DNA of 64,000 nucleotides. Source: a virus. This document shows, piece by piece, positions 39,101 through 49,230 of this stretch. The position numbers were made by a program, and so were the translations under genes. The notes beneath the pieces are model-generated. The model saw nothing but the letters and a program-made list of their open reading frames with translations, did no database searches and was not told the origin of the DNA. Position 1 is the first letter of the stretch; each line of letters opens with the position of its first letter. Location: the IMG/VR virus record IMGVR_UViG_3300019487_000003, positions 103,809 through 167,808 of that record; one strand, 5' to 3'.

Positions 39101-42100
39101 TCGTTACACAATGAGAGATATTGGTAAACTTGACGAAAGATTGAGAAACGTTGAATACTATACATCATTGAATTTACTTGAAAAAGATACAGCATCGCTT
39201 CAAATAACAGATACAGATGGAAATGAAAGATTCAAGAATGGTTTCATTGTTGATAACTTCAAAGGCCATGGTGTTGGGGACGTTTTAAGTCCTGATTATA
39301 CATGCGCCATTGACATTCCTAATGGGGAAGTTAGACCACAATTTTATTCTGATAACGTTCAATTACAAGAATCTTTTGGTGATGACGGATTTACTGTACC
39401 AACTAACCCTCTAAGAACTACAGCACAATATGTTAAGAAGGGTGATTTAGTATTGCTTCCTTATACAGATGTTTTATTGGCAGCTCAAAAGGCCACTGCT
39501 AAGAATATCAATGTTAACCCATATGCTGTATTCAGTTTCTTGGGATCAATTGAATTAACTCCTTCACAAGACCAATGGAAAGATACAGATGTAAAACCTG
39601 AACTTAGAGTTTTTGATAACTCTGCATTTGAATCACTTCAAAATCTTGTTGCTGATAATGCATTGGGAACAATTTGGAATGAATGGGAATATAACTGGTT
39701 GGGAACTACACAAGTTAGTCAAGAAGTTATTGCAACACAAACCGAAATATTTCCTGGAGTCGCGTGGCACTTAGATCAATCTGGGAACCCAGATAACATC
39801 GGACTTTCTTGGAACCAATCAGGACAATATTTGATTGATCAAATAAAACATCCTAAGAAAGCGCAATCTCGTAAAAAAAATAGCAAAAGCAAGACAAAAC
39901 AAGAAAAGCAATTACCACAACCAAATGCTTGGCCCGTTCGTGTTAATGAAACAATCCGAACAACTAACCAAACAACTATCGAACAAACACGTTCGGGTTA
40001 TAATTTACAAGTTAAAGATGGTGGAACAATCAACAACAATCTTGGTGAAAGAGTTGTTGATACATCGTTTGCTCCATTCATTCGTTCAAGAGATATTTCT
40101 TTTACAGCAAGAGGTTTCAAACCAAATACACGTTTGTTTGCTTTCTTTGATCGTGTTCCTGTATCTCAATGGGTATCAGCAGGCGGAGTTTGGACACCAT
40201 CACAAACAATTGAAAATCTTGCTTTCCCTCTTGTGACAAACAACGAAGGAACTGTATCTGGTGTTTTTCATATCCCTGATACTATTACCGCGGCAGCATT
40301 TGCAAAAGCATATTCTCAATTCTTAACAGGAGAAAGAATCTTTCTTCTAACAGATCGTCCAAACAATGATGATAATTGGACAACTCAAGGTGCTGTAATG
40401 TATCGAGCACAAGGGTTACAAGAAACAAAACAAAGCACAATTCTTTCAACTCGTGTAGCTGATTTCGACCGCGCTGCTATTGTTGATCCTAATCCTAAAG
40501 AAATCAAATTTGATACTTACGACACAAATATTAAATTGGGTTGTTGGACAGACCCTCTTGCACAATCATTCTTGGTTAATACAAGAGGTGGTGGCTTCTT
40601 AACAAAGTTAAATTTATATTTTGCAACGAAAGATGCTAACATACCAGTAACAATTCAAATTCGAGAAATGGTAAATGGTTACCCAGGAAGTAAGATTCTT
40701 CCATTTGGTGAAGTCATTCTTTCTCCATCACAAGTTAACACAAACTTTGTAAGTGGACAACATGCACCAGATGCAGACGATCCCACAGATACAATCGGAA
40801 CATTATCTATAAATGGTGGTGCAGCAATAACAAATTTTACAAGTGCCGATTTCCTTGCTACAGAAGTTTTATTTCCTGCTCCAGTTTGTGTGCTTGAAGG
40901 AACAGAATATTGTTTTGTTGTCATGGCAAATACACAAGAATATACTCTTTGGATCTCTGAATTGGGATCAAGAAATGTCGGAACACGTATTCCTATTACA
41001 GCACAACCATATGCTGGCTCACTTTTCAAGTCACAAAATGCAAGCACATGGAACGCCGATCAACTTGAAGATATGATGTTTGAGCTTTATCAAGCTGAAT
41101 TCGATGTTTCAAAGGTTGGAACATTGCAACTAGTTAATGAATCTGTAGCACTACGAAGATTAGATGTTAGTCCATTATCTGTTGCCAATGATTCAAATAT
41201 CATCAAAATAAGACACCAAAATCATGGGTTCAGAAACAAAGATGAAGGATTTATTAATCCTCCAAGATTAAAAATTCAAGGTGCAACAACTGTTGGTGGT
41301 ATTCCTGATAGTGAAATCAATACTAATCCTGCGGATGACGATGATTTTCATATCATTAGAGTTGTAGACTTAGATACATATTACATTCTACCTTACACAA
41401 CAGATGCCGATAAAATAGCAAGAAAACTTGGTCACCCAGATGGTAAACCAATTTCCCGAGCAACATCTACAACCTCAGGTGGTGGCTCTGCTGTATTTGT
41501 TACACAAGACAAGCAAATGGACGTTGCTATGCCTATGATAACAGATATTGTTTTACCTGAAACATCTGTTACATATGAAATTAGAACAACATCTGGAACA
41601 ACAGTTCACGATAGAGATGATTTGTTTGACCCATATATTATGGAAGCAAATTTCAATAACTTTGTTCCTAACAAGAATATTGAATTCGATGACCCCCGTT
41701 GTATTGCTTCTCGCCCTAACGAAATTGATTCAGGCCCAGGTCCAGTTATTTCTTCACCTCCAACACTTGGAAGCAAATCATTATTTGTTCGTTGCACACT
41801 AAGAACTGTAAACAAAAATCTTAGCCCAGTTATTGATTTGCAAAAAACAAGTATAACAACTATTTCTTCTCGTTTAAATTACCCAGATGCAGTAGGAGAA
41901 TTTGGTATAAATGTTCCTGTTGTTGATGAAGAAGTTTCAACAATGCGAGTAATTACTGGAACTATTACTTCCAGCGGAACAACAGTAACAATTGCTGGTG
42001 GCACATTTACTGGTGAAGTTCATGGAGATGGAACAGGAGTCTATACTGGATTATATGATGGTGCTATATTAGAACCAAGTTCTGGTCCTAATGCCGGACA

Positions 42101-43100
42101 AAGAAGAAGAATTGTTTCTTTCTCTGGTGTAACAGCTACAATAGATGAAGCATTTAGTCCTGATATTGCTGCGCCGGCATCTGCAAACGTATCTTCAAAC
42201 AAGAATATTACATTTGGTACATCGTTTGAAACTTTGATTTCTGCGGTTGCAAGTGTTGAGTTTCATTCTACACAAAACTTTATCAGAGTTGATAACAGTG
42301 TTGATCCTGTAAGTGCGGCCAAACTTTCTGTTCTTTTCCCAACAGATTATATAGTAGTTTCTGGAACAACATCAAATAACGGAACATTCAAAGTTAACAG
42401 AGTTAATTATACTGCCTCTTCTGGGATTGACATCTTTGTTGAAGAAGGCCTTGTTGATGAAATTCCCGCTGCATCTGCAACAATTGAAAGAGTTGTTGAT
42501 TCTATTAAATCAACAGACGCGGCAACCTCCCTATCTCTAGCAAAGGCAAGAGTAGGACAATACATTCGTATTGATGGATCACAAGCTGCTGATGGAGTAA
42601 ATAACGGTGCATACCGTATTCAAGATATTGTTTACAGTGCGCCTAATATTGAAATCTTTATTGATTCAAACGTAATTAATGAAGTTGCTGGTGTGCCAAT
42701 CACATTAAGATTACTCGAAGGATTTTTTGCAGAAGAAACCGCATTGGGTGGAAGTGCCGCAAGTTCGTATGTTTCGCGTAGAATGGTTCTAAGCAACCCA
42801 TCAACTTCAATTCAAATTCGCTTCGCAGCGCAAATTGATAAGAGTGCAGATGTTAGAGTATTCTATAAAGTTTCACAAGTTGATGACAATACACCATTTG
42901 ATGAAATTCCATATGCTGAGGCTTTACCAGATGCAGAAATTGCTCCTGCAACTCACAGATACATTATGAAGGAATATCAATATACACTTAACGGGATTCC
43001 ACCGTTTTTGTCTGTTGCTGTTAAGTTGGTTTTTCTTGGATCAGATTCTACAAGGGTTCCAAGAGCCAAAGACCTTCAAATAATTGCATTGGATGAGTAA
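36174..43100 (+). CDS. giant virion protein with DUF4815 domain (2308 aa)
   Basis: N-terminus KKFYRILYRPGLAVQARELT followed by LQEQLNRVGSHLFKEGAMV is the DUF4815 signature of large structural proteins in T4-like phages. A Lys-rich linker (QSRKKNSKSKTKQEK) lies near residue 1240, and multiple beta domains follow, including repeats of fibre-like modules. It occupies the gp9/gp10 position and is the largest gene here, so it likely forms the outer baseplate or a fibre attachment. Confidence 0.8.
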   Translation: MPSPDLKNSPYWDDYDVEKKFYRILYRPGLAVQARELTQVQTLLQEQLNRVGSHLFKEGAMVVPGHITFDRRFTWVKVQSNSFTDTEAAIQNNFLNKKISGVSSLLEGQVIHYIPKDTSNIVYFFVKYQKGNVVSGDNVSAFEDGETLQVIDAPAVTVTVDALDATGIGCGATIEQGIYFTKGFFAIVDKQILSVDTETPNPSARIGLEVVQSIVKPEDDESLLDNANGSPNYAAPGAHRLKIELLLVKKDLNTLGDATVNDNFIELLRLVNGRAELKVDSTAYNIILRTLAERTFDESGDYTTRPWLISQKEFYNENGNQGAYVKEDLFQPTDLLADQVARQRFGMIETEFELPQIFAHTDISYGANKWLPGRTLEEFEEAARAKAVIAVEPGKGYVRGFKIETLGTTYVDLDKARQIQSLNNASVRPIIGNFVRITNLVGLPRLSTGVSGEQSFQKIDLYDRRLGDVTGSVIGTARAFFMEFVGGTPFSENAAYSLYLFDVLMSEGREFGEVMSIQSVPGLGFPDFEANTVLQIEPFLGATVSGTNGTNVITGVNTYWATIDEYRLLSRDVLQIADGRLLYVDQPPVSDTELILENTISGGNIVDQPVARVYAELEDVSNVPLIFRTPQAFTKHLTSDTNFVVQKQFLSNLVNVGTHDVTIQTADATETFVPFSIIDYIVVTADTGEFVALTSSMVSISGTQLTITFPDATYDGRKLVILAGVLKTQHPASQHKIKNLIPGSFASAAVSPSGAQNLGRFYLGKTDVLTIKEIRMSPDFTTAPIGSDTLITDRYTLDTGQRDTHYDHGSVILKKGAQKPTGRIAVVFDYYSHLGDGMKAYFSVDSYDPNDYAIIPTYVSADVGATYALTDVMDFRPTKAEAAPSVTYTDSQFVEGAGSITFIPKGIINIDFDHYLHRIDKLFINPDGNFYVTKGTPAVNPISPTEPSSGMVLYDLSVRAYTKSIREIFPSYRENRRYTMRDIGKLDERLRNVEYYTSLNLLEKDTASLQITDTDGNERFKNGFIVDNFKGHGVGDVLSPDYTCAIDIPNGEVRPQFYSDNVQLQESFGDDGFTVPTNPLRTTAQYVKKGDLVLLPYTDVLLAAQKATAKNINVNPYAVFSFLGSIELTPSQDQWKDTDVKPELRVFDNSAFESLQNLVADNALGTIWNEWEYNWLGTTQVSQEVIATQTEIFPGVAWHLDQSGNPDNIGLSWNQSGQYLIDQIKHPKKAQSRKKNSKSKTKQEKQLPQPNAWPVRVNETIRTTNQTTIEQTRSGYNLQVKDGGTINNNLGERVVDTSFAPFIRSRDISFTARGFKPNTRLFAFFDRVPVSQWVSAGGVWTPSQTIENLAFPLVTNNEGTVSGVFHIPDTITAAAFAKAYSQFLTGERIFLLTDRPNNDDNWTTQGAVMYRAQGLQETKQSTILSTRVADFDRAAIVDPNPKEIKFDTYDTNIKLGCWTDPLAQSFLVNTRGGGFLTKLNLYFATKDANIPVTIQIREMVNGYPGSKILPFGEVILSPSQVNTNFVSGQHAPDADDPTDTIGTLSINGGAAITNFTSADFLATEVLFPAPVCVLEGTEYCFVVMANTQEYTLWISELGSRNVGTRIPITAQPYAGSLFKSQNASTWNADQLEDMMFELYQAEFDVSKVGTLQLVNESVALRRLDVSPLSVANDSNIIKIRHQNHGFRNKDEGFINPPRLKIQGATTVGGIPDSEINTNPADDDDFHIIRVVDLDTYYILPYTTDADKIARKLGHPDGKPISRATSTTSGGGSAVFVTQDKQMDVAMPMITDIVLPETSVTYEIRTTSGTTVHDRDDLFDPYIMEANFNNFVPNKNIEFDDPRCIASRPNEIDSGPGPVISSPPTLGSKSLFVRCTLRTVNKNLSPVIDLQKTSITTISSRLNYPDAVGEFGINVPVVDEEVSTMRVITGTITSSGTTVTIAGGTFTGEVHGDGTGVYTGLYDGAILEPSSGPNAGQRRRIVSFSGVTATIDEAFSPDIAAPASANVSSNKNITFGTSFETLISAVASVEFHSTQNFIRVDNSVDPVSAAKLSVLFPTDYIVVSGTTSNNGTFKVNRVNYTASSGIDIFVEEGLVDEIPAASATIERVVDSIKSTDAATSLSLAKARVGQYIRIDGSQAADGVNNGAYRIQDIVYSAPNIEIFIDSNVINEVAGVPITLRLLEGFFAEETALGGSAASSYVSRRMVLSNPSTSIQIRFAAQIDKSADVRVFYKVSQVDDNTPFDEIPYAEALPDAEIAPATHRYIMKEYQYTLNGIPPFLSVAVKLVFLGSDSTRVPRAKDLQIIALDE

Positions 43101-43103
43101 TAT

Positions 43104-43346
43104 ATGAAACCGCGCGTTCCTGTCAAGGATCGTCCCGGATTGTACCGTGACGCGAATTCCGGGGCCATAGTGAACATGGATGGTGATGCTTTGATTGAAC
43201 ATCGAAAGAAAGTTTCAGAAGCTAAAAAAAAGAAGTTGGAAGAAAGGCAGAAGGAAGAGGAAATAAATAGATTAAAGAAAGATGTTGCAGAAATCAAAGT
43301 ATTTCTTCAACACATCTTAGAGAAGCTAAACAATGGCAATAATTAA
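43104..43346 (+). CDS. coiled-coil protein (80 aa)
   Basis: Basic N-terminal part (KDRPGLYRDANSGAIVNMDG) and a long charged helix (KKVSEAKKKKLEERQKEEEI). Start within four bases of the giant gene's stop. Probably a small virion linker; unknown. Confidence 0.6.
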   Translation: MKPRVPVKDRPGLYRDANSGAIVNMDGDALIEHRKKVSEAKKKKLEERQKEEEINRLKKDVAEIKVFLQHILEKLNNGNN

Positions 43347-43533
43347 CGTTCCAGATACAGATACTTTTGATATTTGGAGACAAAAGACAAATTTGATAGC
43401 ACAAAGACAAGGCGATCTTGTATTGCTAACTACTCCTGTAACGACAGATTTAGTAAGTGCTATCAATTCTCTTTCAAGTTCTCTAAGCGAAGATATTAGA
43501 TCATGTTTGATAAGAGCAATTGCGATGGCGTAA
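43333..43533 (+). CDS. small fibre-associated protein (66 aa)
   Basis: Starts inside the end of the previous gene. PDTDTFDIWRQKTNLIA resembles the N-terminal anchor region of T4-like fibre proteins. Likely a short virion connector. Confidence 0.6.
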   Translation: MAIINVPDTDTFDIWRQKTNLIAQRQGDLVLLTTPVTTDLVSAINSLSSSLSEDIRSCLIRAIAMA

Positions 43534-43542
43534 AGGAAACAT

Positions 43543-43884
43543 ATGGCACCACCTATTAGTCAGTTTAAATCATATCCAAGCACAGGCATCGGTAACGTCT
43601 TAACAGATGTTTATGAAGCTCCTGTTGGTAAAGACGCCTACTTACTTCAATTAGATGTTTCTGTAACTGGCAACACAGGTATCCAAGTTGACATCGTATA
43701 TCTTCGTTCAGGAACACCATATTATCTTGCAAAGAATGTTCCTATTCCAGTTGGTGCCACATTAGAATATATTGAAGATAAAAAGCAAGTTGTTGAAGCA
43801 GGAGATAAGATTCAAGTTCGTTGTGTAACACCTAGCGAAACTGTTGATGTTGTTATTTCTGCTGTTGAAGATGTCAATAACTAA
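43543..43884 (+). CDS. small beta-rich virion protein (113 aa)
   Basis: All-beta pattern (AYLLQLDVSVTGNTGIQVDI, then YEAPVGK) typical of a small jelly-roll decoration or fibre-base protein. Located in the fibre cluster. Exact role unknown. Confidence 0.6.
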   Translation: MAPPISQFKSYPSTGIGNVLTDVYEAPVGKDAYLLQLDVSVTGNTGIQVDIVYLRSGTPYYLAKNVPIPVGATLEYIEDKKQVVEAGDKIQVRCVTPSETVDVVISAVEDVNN

Positions 43885-43899
43885 TTTAGGAACCTCCGA

Positions 43900-46281
43900 A
43901 TGGGCCACTATATAGGAAATGCTCGCACACTTGAGATTTATGCGCCCAATTTGCGTGATGACCTAGTACCAGATCCAGGGACTAACAAAGTAACTTTTGA
44001 TTTAAGCCAAGAAGTTCCTGGTGGGTATGAAGGGAATGTTTTGGTCTTCCGTCGTAAGTTTCTTTACAATCAACTTTGTGAAGATAATCTAACCATTGCA
44101 ATCGACGATGTAACCAACACCCTCACAACAAGCGACGATATACTTGCGGCAGTTCTTTCATCTGTAGTTCCTGGACAAAGCATCCTTCTTGAGGGTGCTA
44201 CTGACGTTGCGAATAATGCGCTATATCGTGTTGAAACAGTTGATTACAATCCTGGTGGAACAGGATCACTTATCACAATCACATTTGATAATAGCGTAAG
44301 CATTAATAGTGCTGAAGGCCCTGGTGTTGCTTTAACTCTTACACAAGCATATGATGGTCCTTGGGAAGCACTTGAGCCGGAAGTAGATTACACAATTGGT
44401 GGAGTTGGTCCACAATATAATCGTCTGATTACACTATCAGAAGTTTTACAAGAAGAAGATGTATGTTATGTAATTCATAAGGGTGATGCAACATACAATT
44501 TTGTTCCTACTCAAAATTCTGTAGGCCCAGATCAACTTAGTGAAAATCTAAGAAACTTCAAATTTGATCGTTTTACAGGGGATGGACTTGAAACTGATTT
44601 TACTCTTACTCAAGAGGCAGTAAGTGCTAAATCTCTTGTTGTTTATGTTGATGGAGTTGTTCAAGAACCAAATGATGCTTTCTTTCTTACAGGTGATTAT
44701 ACATTAAATGTTGATGGTATCACTTTAGAATTTGCTGTTGCTCCAGCAAACCTTTCAAAAATTCGAGTATTACATTTAGGGTTTTCAACTATAAGCCGCC
44801 GAAGTGTTCTTTCTGATGGACAAATTGGTATCATTGGTGCTGATACAGTTGATACAACACAACTAAGAAATGGTGCTGTTACAGAACCAAAGTTGGCGAT
44901 TAACTCTGTATCAACAACTAAAATTCAAGCCAATGCTGTAACAGGCGCGAAAATTTTGTTAGACAACAATGAGTTTCTAAGAGCAAAGAAATTTGATACA
45001 ACACCATATGGCGTATTACGATTAGATGTTTCTGACAATCTAATTTTATATAGCCCAGCAATCACAAAACTTGAATCAACATCTACAATTATTCTTTCTG
45101 TCGGTGGTTCTGATAGAGTTACATTGACATCTTCTGTATTGGGTCCTAATGTTACAGCAACGATTGATTTAGGAACTTCGCTTCTAAAATTCAAAGACGG
45201 ATATTTTTCTGGTCAATTAAATGCCGCGACTGGTTCTTTGAGTGGAAACTTAACAGTCAGTGGGAACATAATTACTCCAGGAACTGTTGATGGTGTAGAT
45301 GTTTCTAACTTAAATACTCAAGTTCAAGATATACAAAGTAATCTTATTCCTCCTGGTTCTATTATTGCATTTGGTGGAGCAGTTGCACCAACAGGATATT
45401 TGCTATGCGACGGATCAGTATATGCACAAGCAACATACCCAGCTCTTTTTACAAATATTGGTTCGAACTATAATACTGGTGGTGAAGGTGCAGGTAATTT
45501 CCGTGTTCCTGATGGTCGCCAAAAATTTCCTTTAGGAAAAGCAACTTCAGGAACTGGATCTGTATTGGGAAGTTACGGTGGAGCAATCGATCACACCCAC
45601 ACAACTTCTAATCATACTCATGATATTTCTCACACTCACACAGTTCCAGGACATTATCATTTACACGATACTGCCGCAGGGTCAAGCATCAATATCATAA
45701 GCTCAGGAACACATAACACAGATTTGGCTCATGGACATAGTCCTTCACTTTCAAATCCTGGTGAAGGTGTTCATAGTCATAGTATTTCTGTCCTAGATGG
45801 GATTGTTGCAAATAGTGGGGGAAGTCACTTTCACCACATGATAGTTGATGGCCTTGCTACAGTGTTAGATGATACTATCGATGAACCAGGTATAGTCAGA
45901 AGTTATGATGGTGCGGGCGGGATCTTCGCATATGATTTGAAAACATCAGGATTAGCTCCTGATAGAGGAAGAACTTCAACTGGTGGTGTTCATAGTCATA
46001 CTGTTTCTGGAACTGTTTTACCAAAACCCGAATCTGCACACCAACATACTGTGCCAATTAACCCCGTTTCACCGGGAACATTTAGTTCAAGCACTGGAGC
46101 ACATACACACACAACAGCACAATTTGCTGGCTCAATTGGTAATGTTAATAGTGCTGTTAACGGAAATAATGCTCTATCTACTATCACACAATCAACTCCA
46201 ACATCAGGTTCTGCTGGCGCAGGAAGCACTGGATTAGCGAATCCCCCTTTCTTTGTAGTGAACTATATAATTAAGACATAA
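43900..46281 (+). CDS. short tail fibre with collar domain, gp12-like (793 aa)
   Basis: N-terminal 390 residues are beta modules typical of fibre shafts. Then the phage collar domain: PPGSIIAFGGAVAPTGYLLC with a downstream NFRVPDGRQKFPLG. The C-terminal third contains many H-x-H motifs (DHTHTTSNHTH, HSHSISV, HFHHM), the metal-binding pattern of gp12-type receptor-binding tips. Likely a receptor-binding fibre. Confidence 0.8.
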   Translation: MGHYIGNARTLEIYAPNLRDDLVPDPGTNKVTFDLSQEVPGGYEGNVLVFRRKFLYNQLCEDNLTIAIDDVTNTLTTSDDILAAVLSSVVPGQSILLEGATDVANNALYRVETVDYNPGGTGSLITITFDNSVSINSAEGPGVALTLTQAYDGPWEALEPEVDYTIGGVGPQYNRLITLSEVLQEEDVCYVIHKGDATYNFVPTQNSVGPDQLSENLRNFKFDRFTGDGLETDFTLTQEAVSAKSLVVYVDGVVQEPNDAFFLTGDYTLNVDGITLEFAVAPANLSKIRVLHLGFSTISRRSVLSDGQIGIIGADTVDTTQLRNGAVTEPKLAINSVSTTKIQANAVTGAKILLDNNEFLRAKKFDTTPYGVLRLDVSDNLILYSPAITKLESTSTIILSVGGSDRVTLTSSVLGPNVTATIDLGTSLLKFKDGYFSGQLNAATGSLSGNLTVSGNIITPGTVDGVDVSNLNTQVQDIQSNLIPPGSIIAFGGAVAPTGYLLCDGSVYAQATYPALFTNIGSNYNTGGEGAGNFRVPDGRQKFPLGKATSGTGSVLGSYGGAIDHTHTTSNHTHDISHTHTVPGHYHLHDTAAGSSINIISSGTHNTDLAHGHSPSLSNPGEGVHSHSISVLDGIVANSGGSHFHHMIVDGLATVLDDTIDEPGIVRSYDGAGGIFAYDLKTSGLAPDRGRTSTGGVHSHTVSGTVLPKPESAHQHTVPINPVSPGTFSSSTGAHTHTTAQFAGSIGNVNSAVNGNNALSTITQSTPTSGSAGAGSTGLANPPFFVVNYIIKT

Positions 46282-46290
46282 TGGAGTAGC

Positions 46291-47790
46291 ATGGCAAGAT
46301 TTATTGGTTCACCAGCATCATACGGATTCTTTGAAAAGCAAGTTCTTTTGTTAACTGGACTTACTTCAGAATACCAACTTTTGTATAAAGTTGGATCACC
46401 TACAGCTATGCTTGTAATCAAAAATGACATGATTCAAGAAGCTGCGTTTGATTATACATTAACTGACGGTGGAACAAACGTTCTTTTCTCAGACCTTCCT
46501 CTTATCACCGATAGAATTTATATTATTTTCTTGGGAAGAGAACTTTCTATTCCTAGAACAGCAGGATTGCAACCCTATAGAGCAGAAGCAGTAGGAAACG
46601 GGATATCTACAACATTCACTTTACCTTTCGGGCCGCTTGTTGAAGAAGCATTACAAGTATTTGCTGACGGTGTTTTACAACGATTCACAGAAGATTGGAC
46701 ATTAGCTATCAATGGGTTTGATGTCATCTTTAACGTTGCACCAGCAAACGGTGTTGATTTAGATTTTTATATTCATGGTCTTGAACGATCAGATACAATC
46801 ACTGTTGATGATCATTCAATTACAGGACAAAAACTTCAAATTGGAATTAACATTGGAACATCTTTAGATCCTGCTGGAAATATTTTTGCTAACGATCTAG
46901 TTCTTGAAGGAAATTTAACTGTTAATGGAACAACTACAACGTTTAATACAGCAACTCTCTCAATTGCTGATAATGAGATCATTTTAAATTCCGATTTTAC
47001 TTCTGGCACACCAACAGAAAATGCTTATATTGTGATTAAGAGAGGGGATGAGGATGATGCTCAATTTGTTTGGGATGAAACAACAGATGCGTTCTATGCA
47101 GGAATTTCTTCTAACTTAGAACTTCTTATTAGACAATCAGATTTTGAATCTCATACACTTAACTTCTCAAATCCTCATGCAGTTACAAAATCACAGGTTG
47201 GATTATCTAATGTCACGAATGATTCTCAACTAAAGCGTTCAGCAAACGATTTTAATACGTTTACTCTTATCACTTCTGTAGCTGATTCAGATATTTTATT
47301 GCTTGAAGATGCAAGTGATTCGGGAAATAAAAAATCTGTTGCGGCAACCAACATATTACCACCAACACTGACAGGAGATCATGATTTCACAGGAAATATT
47401 ACTTTCAGTGGAACAGTTAGTATCTCGGCAGATGAAATAACATTTTCTTCTGTAGATTTTGAAACAACAGATGGTCTTTCTAATACAGCATTAACTATTC
47501 CATTAACAGATGATACAGCATATATGTTTGAGGGAAAAATAATTGCTAGAGATACAAACAATCTTTCAAATAAAACATATTGGGCAAAGGCCGAGGGTGC
47601 TGTTAGAAGAAATAATGCAGGCTCAGCAACATTAGTTGGCACATCTCTTATACACGAAGATGAAGAAAGTGGTTCTGGATATCAAGCTGCGGTTGCAGTT
47701 AGTGGAAACAATCTGCTTGTCAATGTCACAGGTGCTGTTGGTGAAACAGTGCATTGGACTGTGTTAGTTAAGACTATAAAGACAAACTAA
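46291..47790 (+). CDS. tail fibre protein (499 aa)
   Basis: Shaft modules (DGISTTFTLPFGPLVEEA-like and VLEGNLTVNGTTT) and a C-terminal beta-sandwich (AVRRNNAGSATLVG, GETVHWTVLV) that recurs at the end of the next protein (YRNNGGSATIVG, SETVSWTAEV). These two fibres therefore share a tip domain. Confidence 0.75.
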   Translation: MARFIGSPASYGFFEKQVLLLTGLTSEYQLLYKVGSPTAMLVIKNDMIQEAAFDYTLTDGGTNVLFSDLPLITDRIYIIFLGRELSIPRTAGLQPYRAEAVGNGISTTFTLPFGPLVEEALQVFADGVLQRFTEDWTLAINGFDVIFNVAPANGVDLDFYIHGLERSDTITVDDHSITGQKLQIGINIGTSLDPAGNIFANDLVLEGNLTVNGTTTTFNTATLSIADNEIILNSDFTSGTPTENAYIVIKRGDEDDAQFVWDETTDAFYAGISSNLELLIRQSDFESHTLNFSNPHAVTKSQVGLSNVTNDSQLKRSANDFNTFTLITSVADSDILLLEDASDSGNKKSVAATNILPPTLTGDHDFTGNITFSGTVSISADEITFSSVDFETTDGLSNTALTIPLTDDTAYMFEGKIIARDTNNLSNKTYWAKAEGAVRRNNAGSATLVGTSLIHEDEESGSGYQAAVAVSGNNLLVNVTGAVGETVHWTVLVKTIKTN

Positions 47791-47817
47791 ATACTGATAC
47801 ATTCAAGGAATTAAATT

Positions 47818-49221
47818 ATGGCCACACTTAAGGGTGTCAAAAGAATCACTGATGGAACCAATGACAAGTTAAAGGTCAATGGTAACGATACCGAGCTATA
47901 CGGAGTAGATAATCTCATATTTTACGTCAATGGTACGGAAAGATTCCGTCTACCTTCTTCATATACTGCTAACAGAATTGTTGGTGCAAATTCTGGTGGA
48001 ACTGCCCTTGAATATAAAGATTTGGCAACAGGTTCAACTGGAACGGATTTTAATATTGCTCACGCAGCCAATACTATTACCTTTCATATTCCTGATGCAT
48101 CTGCTACAAATAGAGGATTAGTTACAACTGGCACACAAACACTTGCGGGCGCAAAAACTTTTTCTTCAACGTCCACTCATAATGCTATAGTATTAACTAG
48201 TGCAAGTGGCACAATTATTTCAAATACCTCGGATGGAGCTGATAATCAACAAATCACAATTGGTGGTGGTGGTGGATTATCTACTGGTCGCGGCGCTGTT
48301 TTAACCCTAAAAGGAAACGAAGAAGCATCGAATGGCGGGTCTGTAATTTTACAGTGCGGTGATATAGGAACAGCATTTCTTCAAATAGCATCTTTTGGTG
48401 CACAACCACTTTATTTTTATTCAAATGGCCTATTAAGAAAAACTATTAGTGCCGCTGGTCAACATTTAATTAGTCCTGAAACGACTCTTGCCGGGGGCGA
48501 TGCAGTTTTGCTTATTCAAGGTGACTCAACAAACTCTAATGCAAGATTTGCAATTGAATCTCCTGGTGCTGTTATAATGGGTGGCCACTACGGCGGAACA
48601 TTTGCCAGCAAAACTGCAACGGCATCTGGTTCATCATTATTGTTTTTACAAGCTGGTGGATATGATGGTTCAGCGCAAAACTTTAACAGGTGCCGAATCC
48701 TTTTTAGAGCGGCCGCAACATGGTCAGCAGGAGCATCTACTCCATCGGAAATATCATTTCAAACAACAAGAATTAGTAGTATAACTTTAACTGAAAGAAT
48801 GTTACTTGGTAATGATGGTTCATTATTGCTAAAGTCACATGATGCATATACTGGATCTGGATCAACAAAAATTACTGCTGCTGTTAATACAACAGATGCT
48901 ACAACAACAAATCTCTTTACCCAAACTCTTTCAGATAATAGAACATATAAATTTGAAGTTCAAGTAGTCGGAAGATTTAATAGCACAACTGCTAAGGGTG
49001 TTATTGGAAGATTAAGTTTTGGTGTTTATAGAAATAATGGTGGTTCAGCAACAATAGTTGGAACTAGATTGAGAGAAATAGATACATATGGTTCATCAGG
49101 ATATACATTTGATGTTGATGTTTCAAGTAATGATGTTAGAGTTAGAGTTACTGGAGCGGCGAGCGAGACGGTATCTTGGACTGCTGAAGTTACTTCAAAT
49201 GCAGTTTCAACTTCATCATAA
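47818..49221 (+). CDS. tail fibre protein (467 aa)
   Basis: N-terminal part (LKGVKRITDGTNDKLKVNG), one copy of a ~55-residue module with GGGGGLSTGRGAVLTLKGNE, and the shared C-terminal domain described for the previous fibre. Probably a component of the long or side fibres. Confidence 0.75.
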   Translation: MATLKGVKRITDGTNDKLKVNGNDTELYGVDNLIFYVNGTERFRLPSSYTANRIVGANSGGTALEYKDLATGSTGTDFNIAHAANTITFHIPDASATNRGLVTTGTQTLAGAKTFSSTSTHNAIVLTSASGTIISNTSDGADNQQITIGGGGGLSTGRGAVLTLKGNEEASNGGSVILQCGDIGTAFLQIASFGAQPLYFYSNGLLRKTISAAGQHLISPETTLAGGDAVLLIQGDSTNSNARFAIESPGAVIMGGHYGGTFASKTATASGSSLLFLQAGGYDGSAQNFNRCRILFRAAATWSAGASTPSEISFQTTRISSITLTERMLLGNDGSLLLKSHDAYTGSGSTKITAAVNTTDATTTNLFTQTLSDNRTYKFEVQVVGRFNSTTAKGVIGRLSFGVYRNNGGSATIVGTRLREIDTYGSSGYTFDVDVSSNDVRVRVTGAASETVSWTAEVTSNAVSTSS

Positions 49222-49230
49222 AGGATAAAT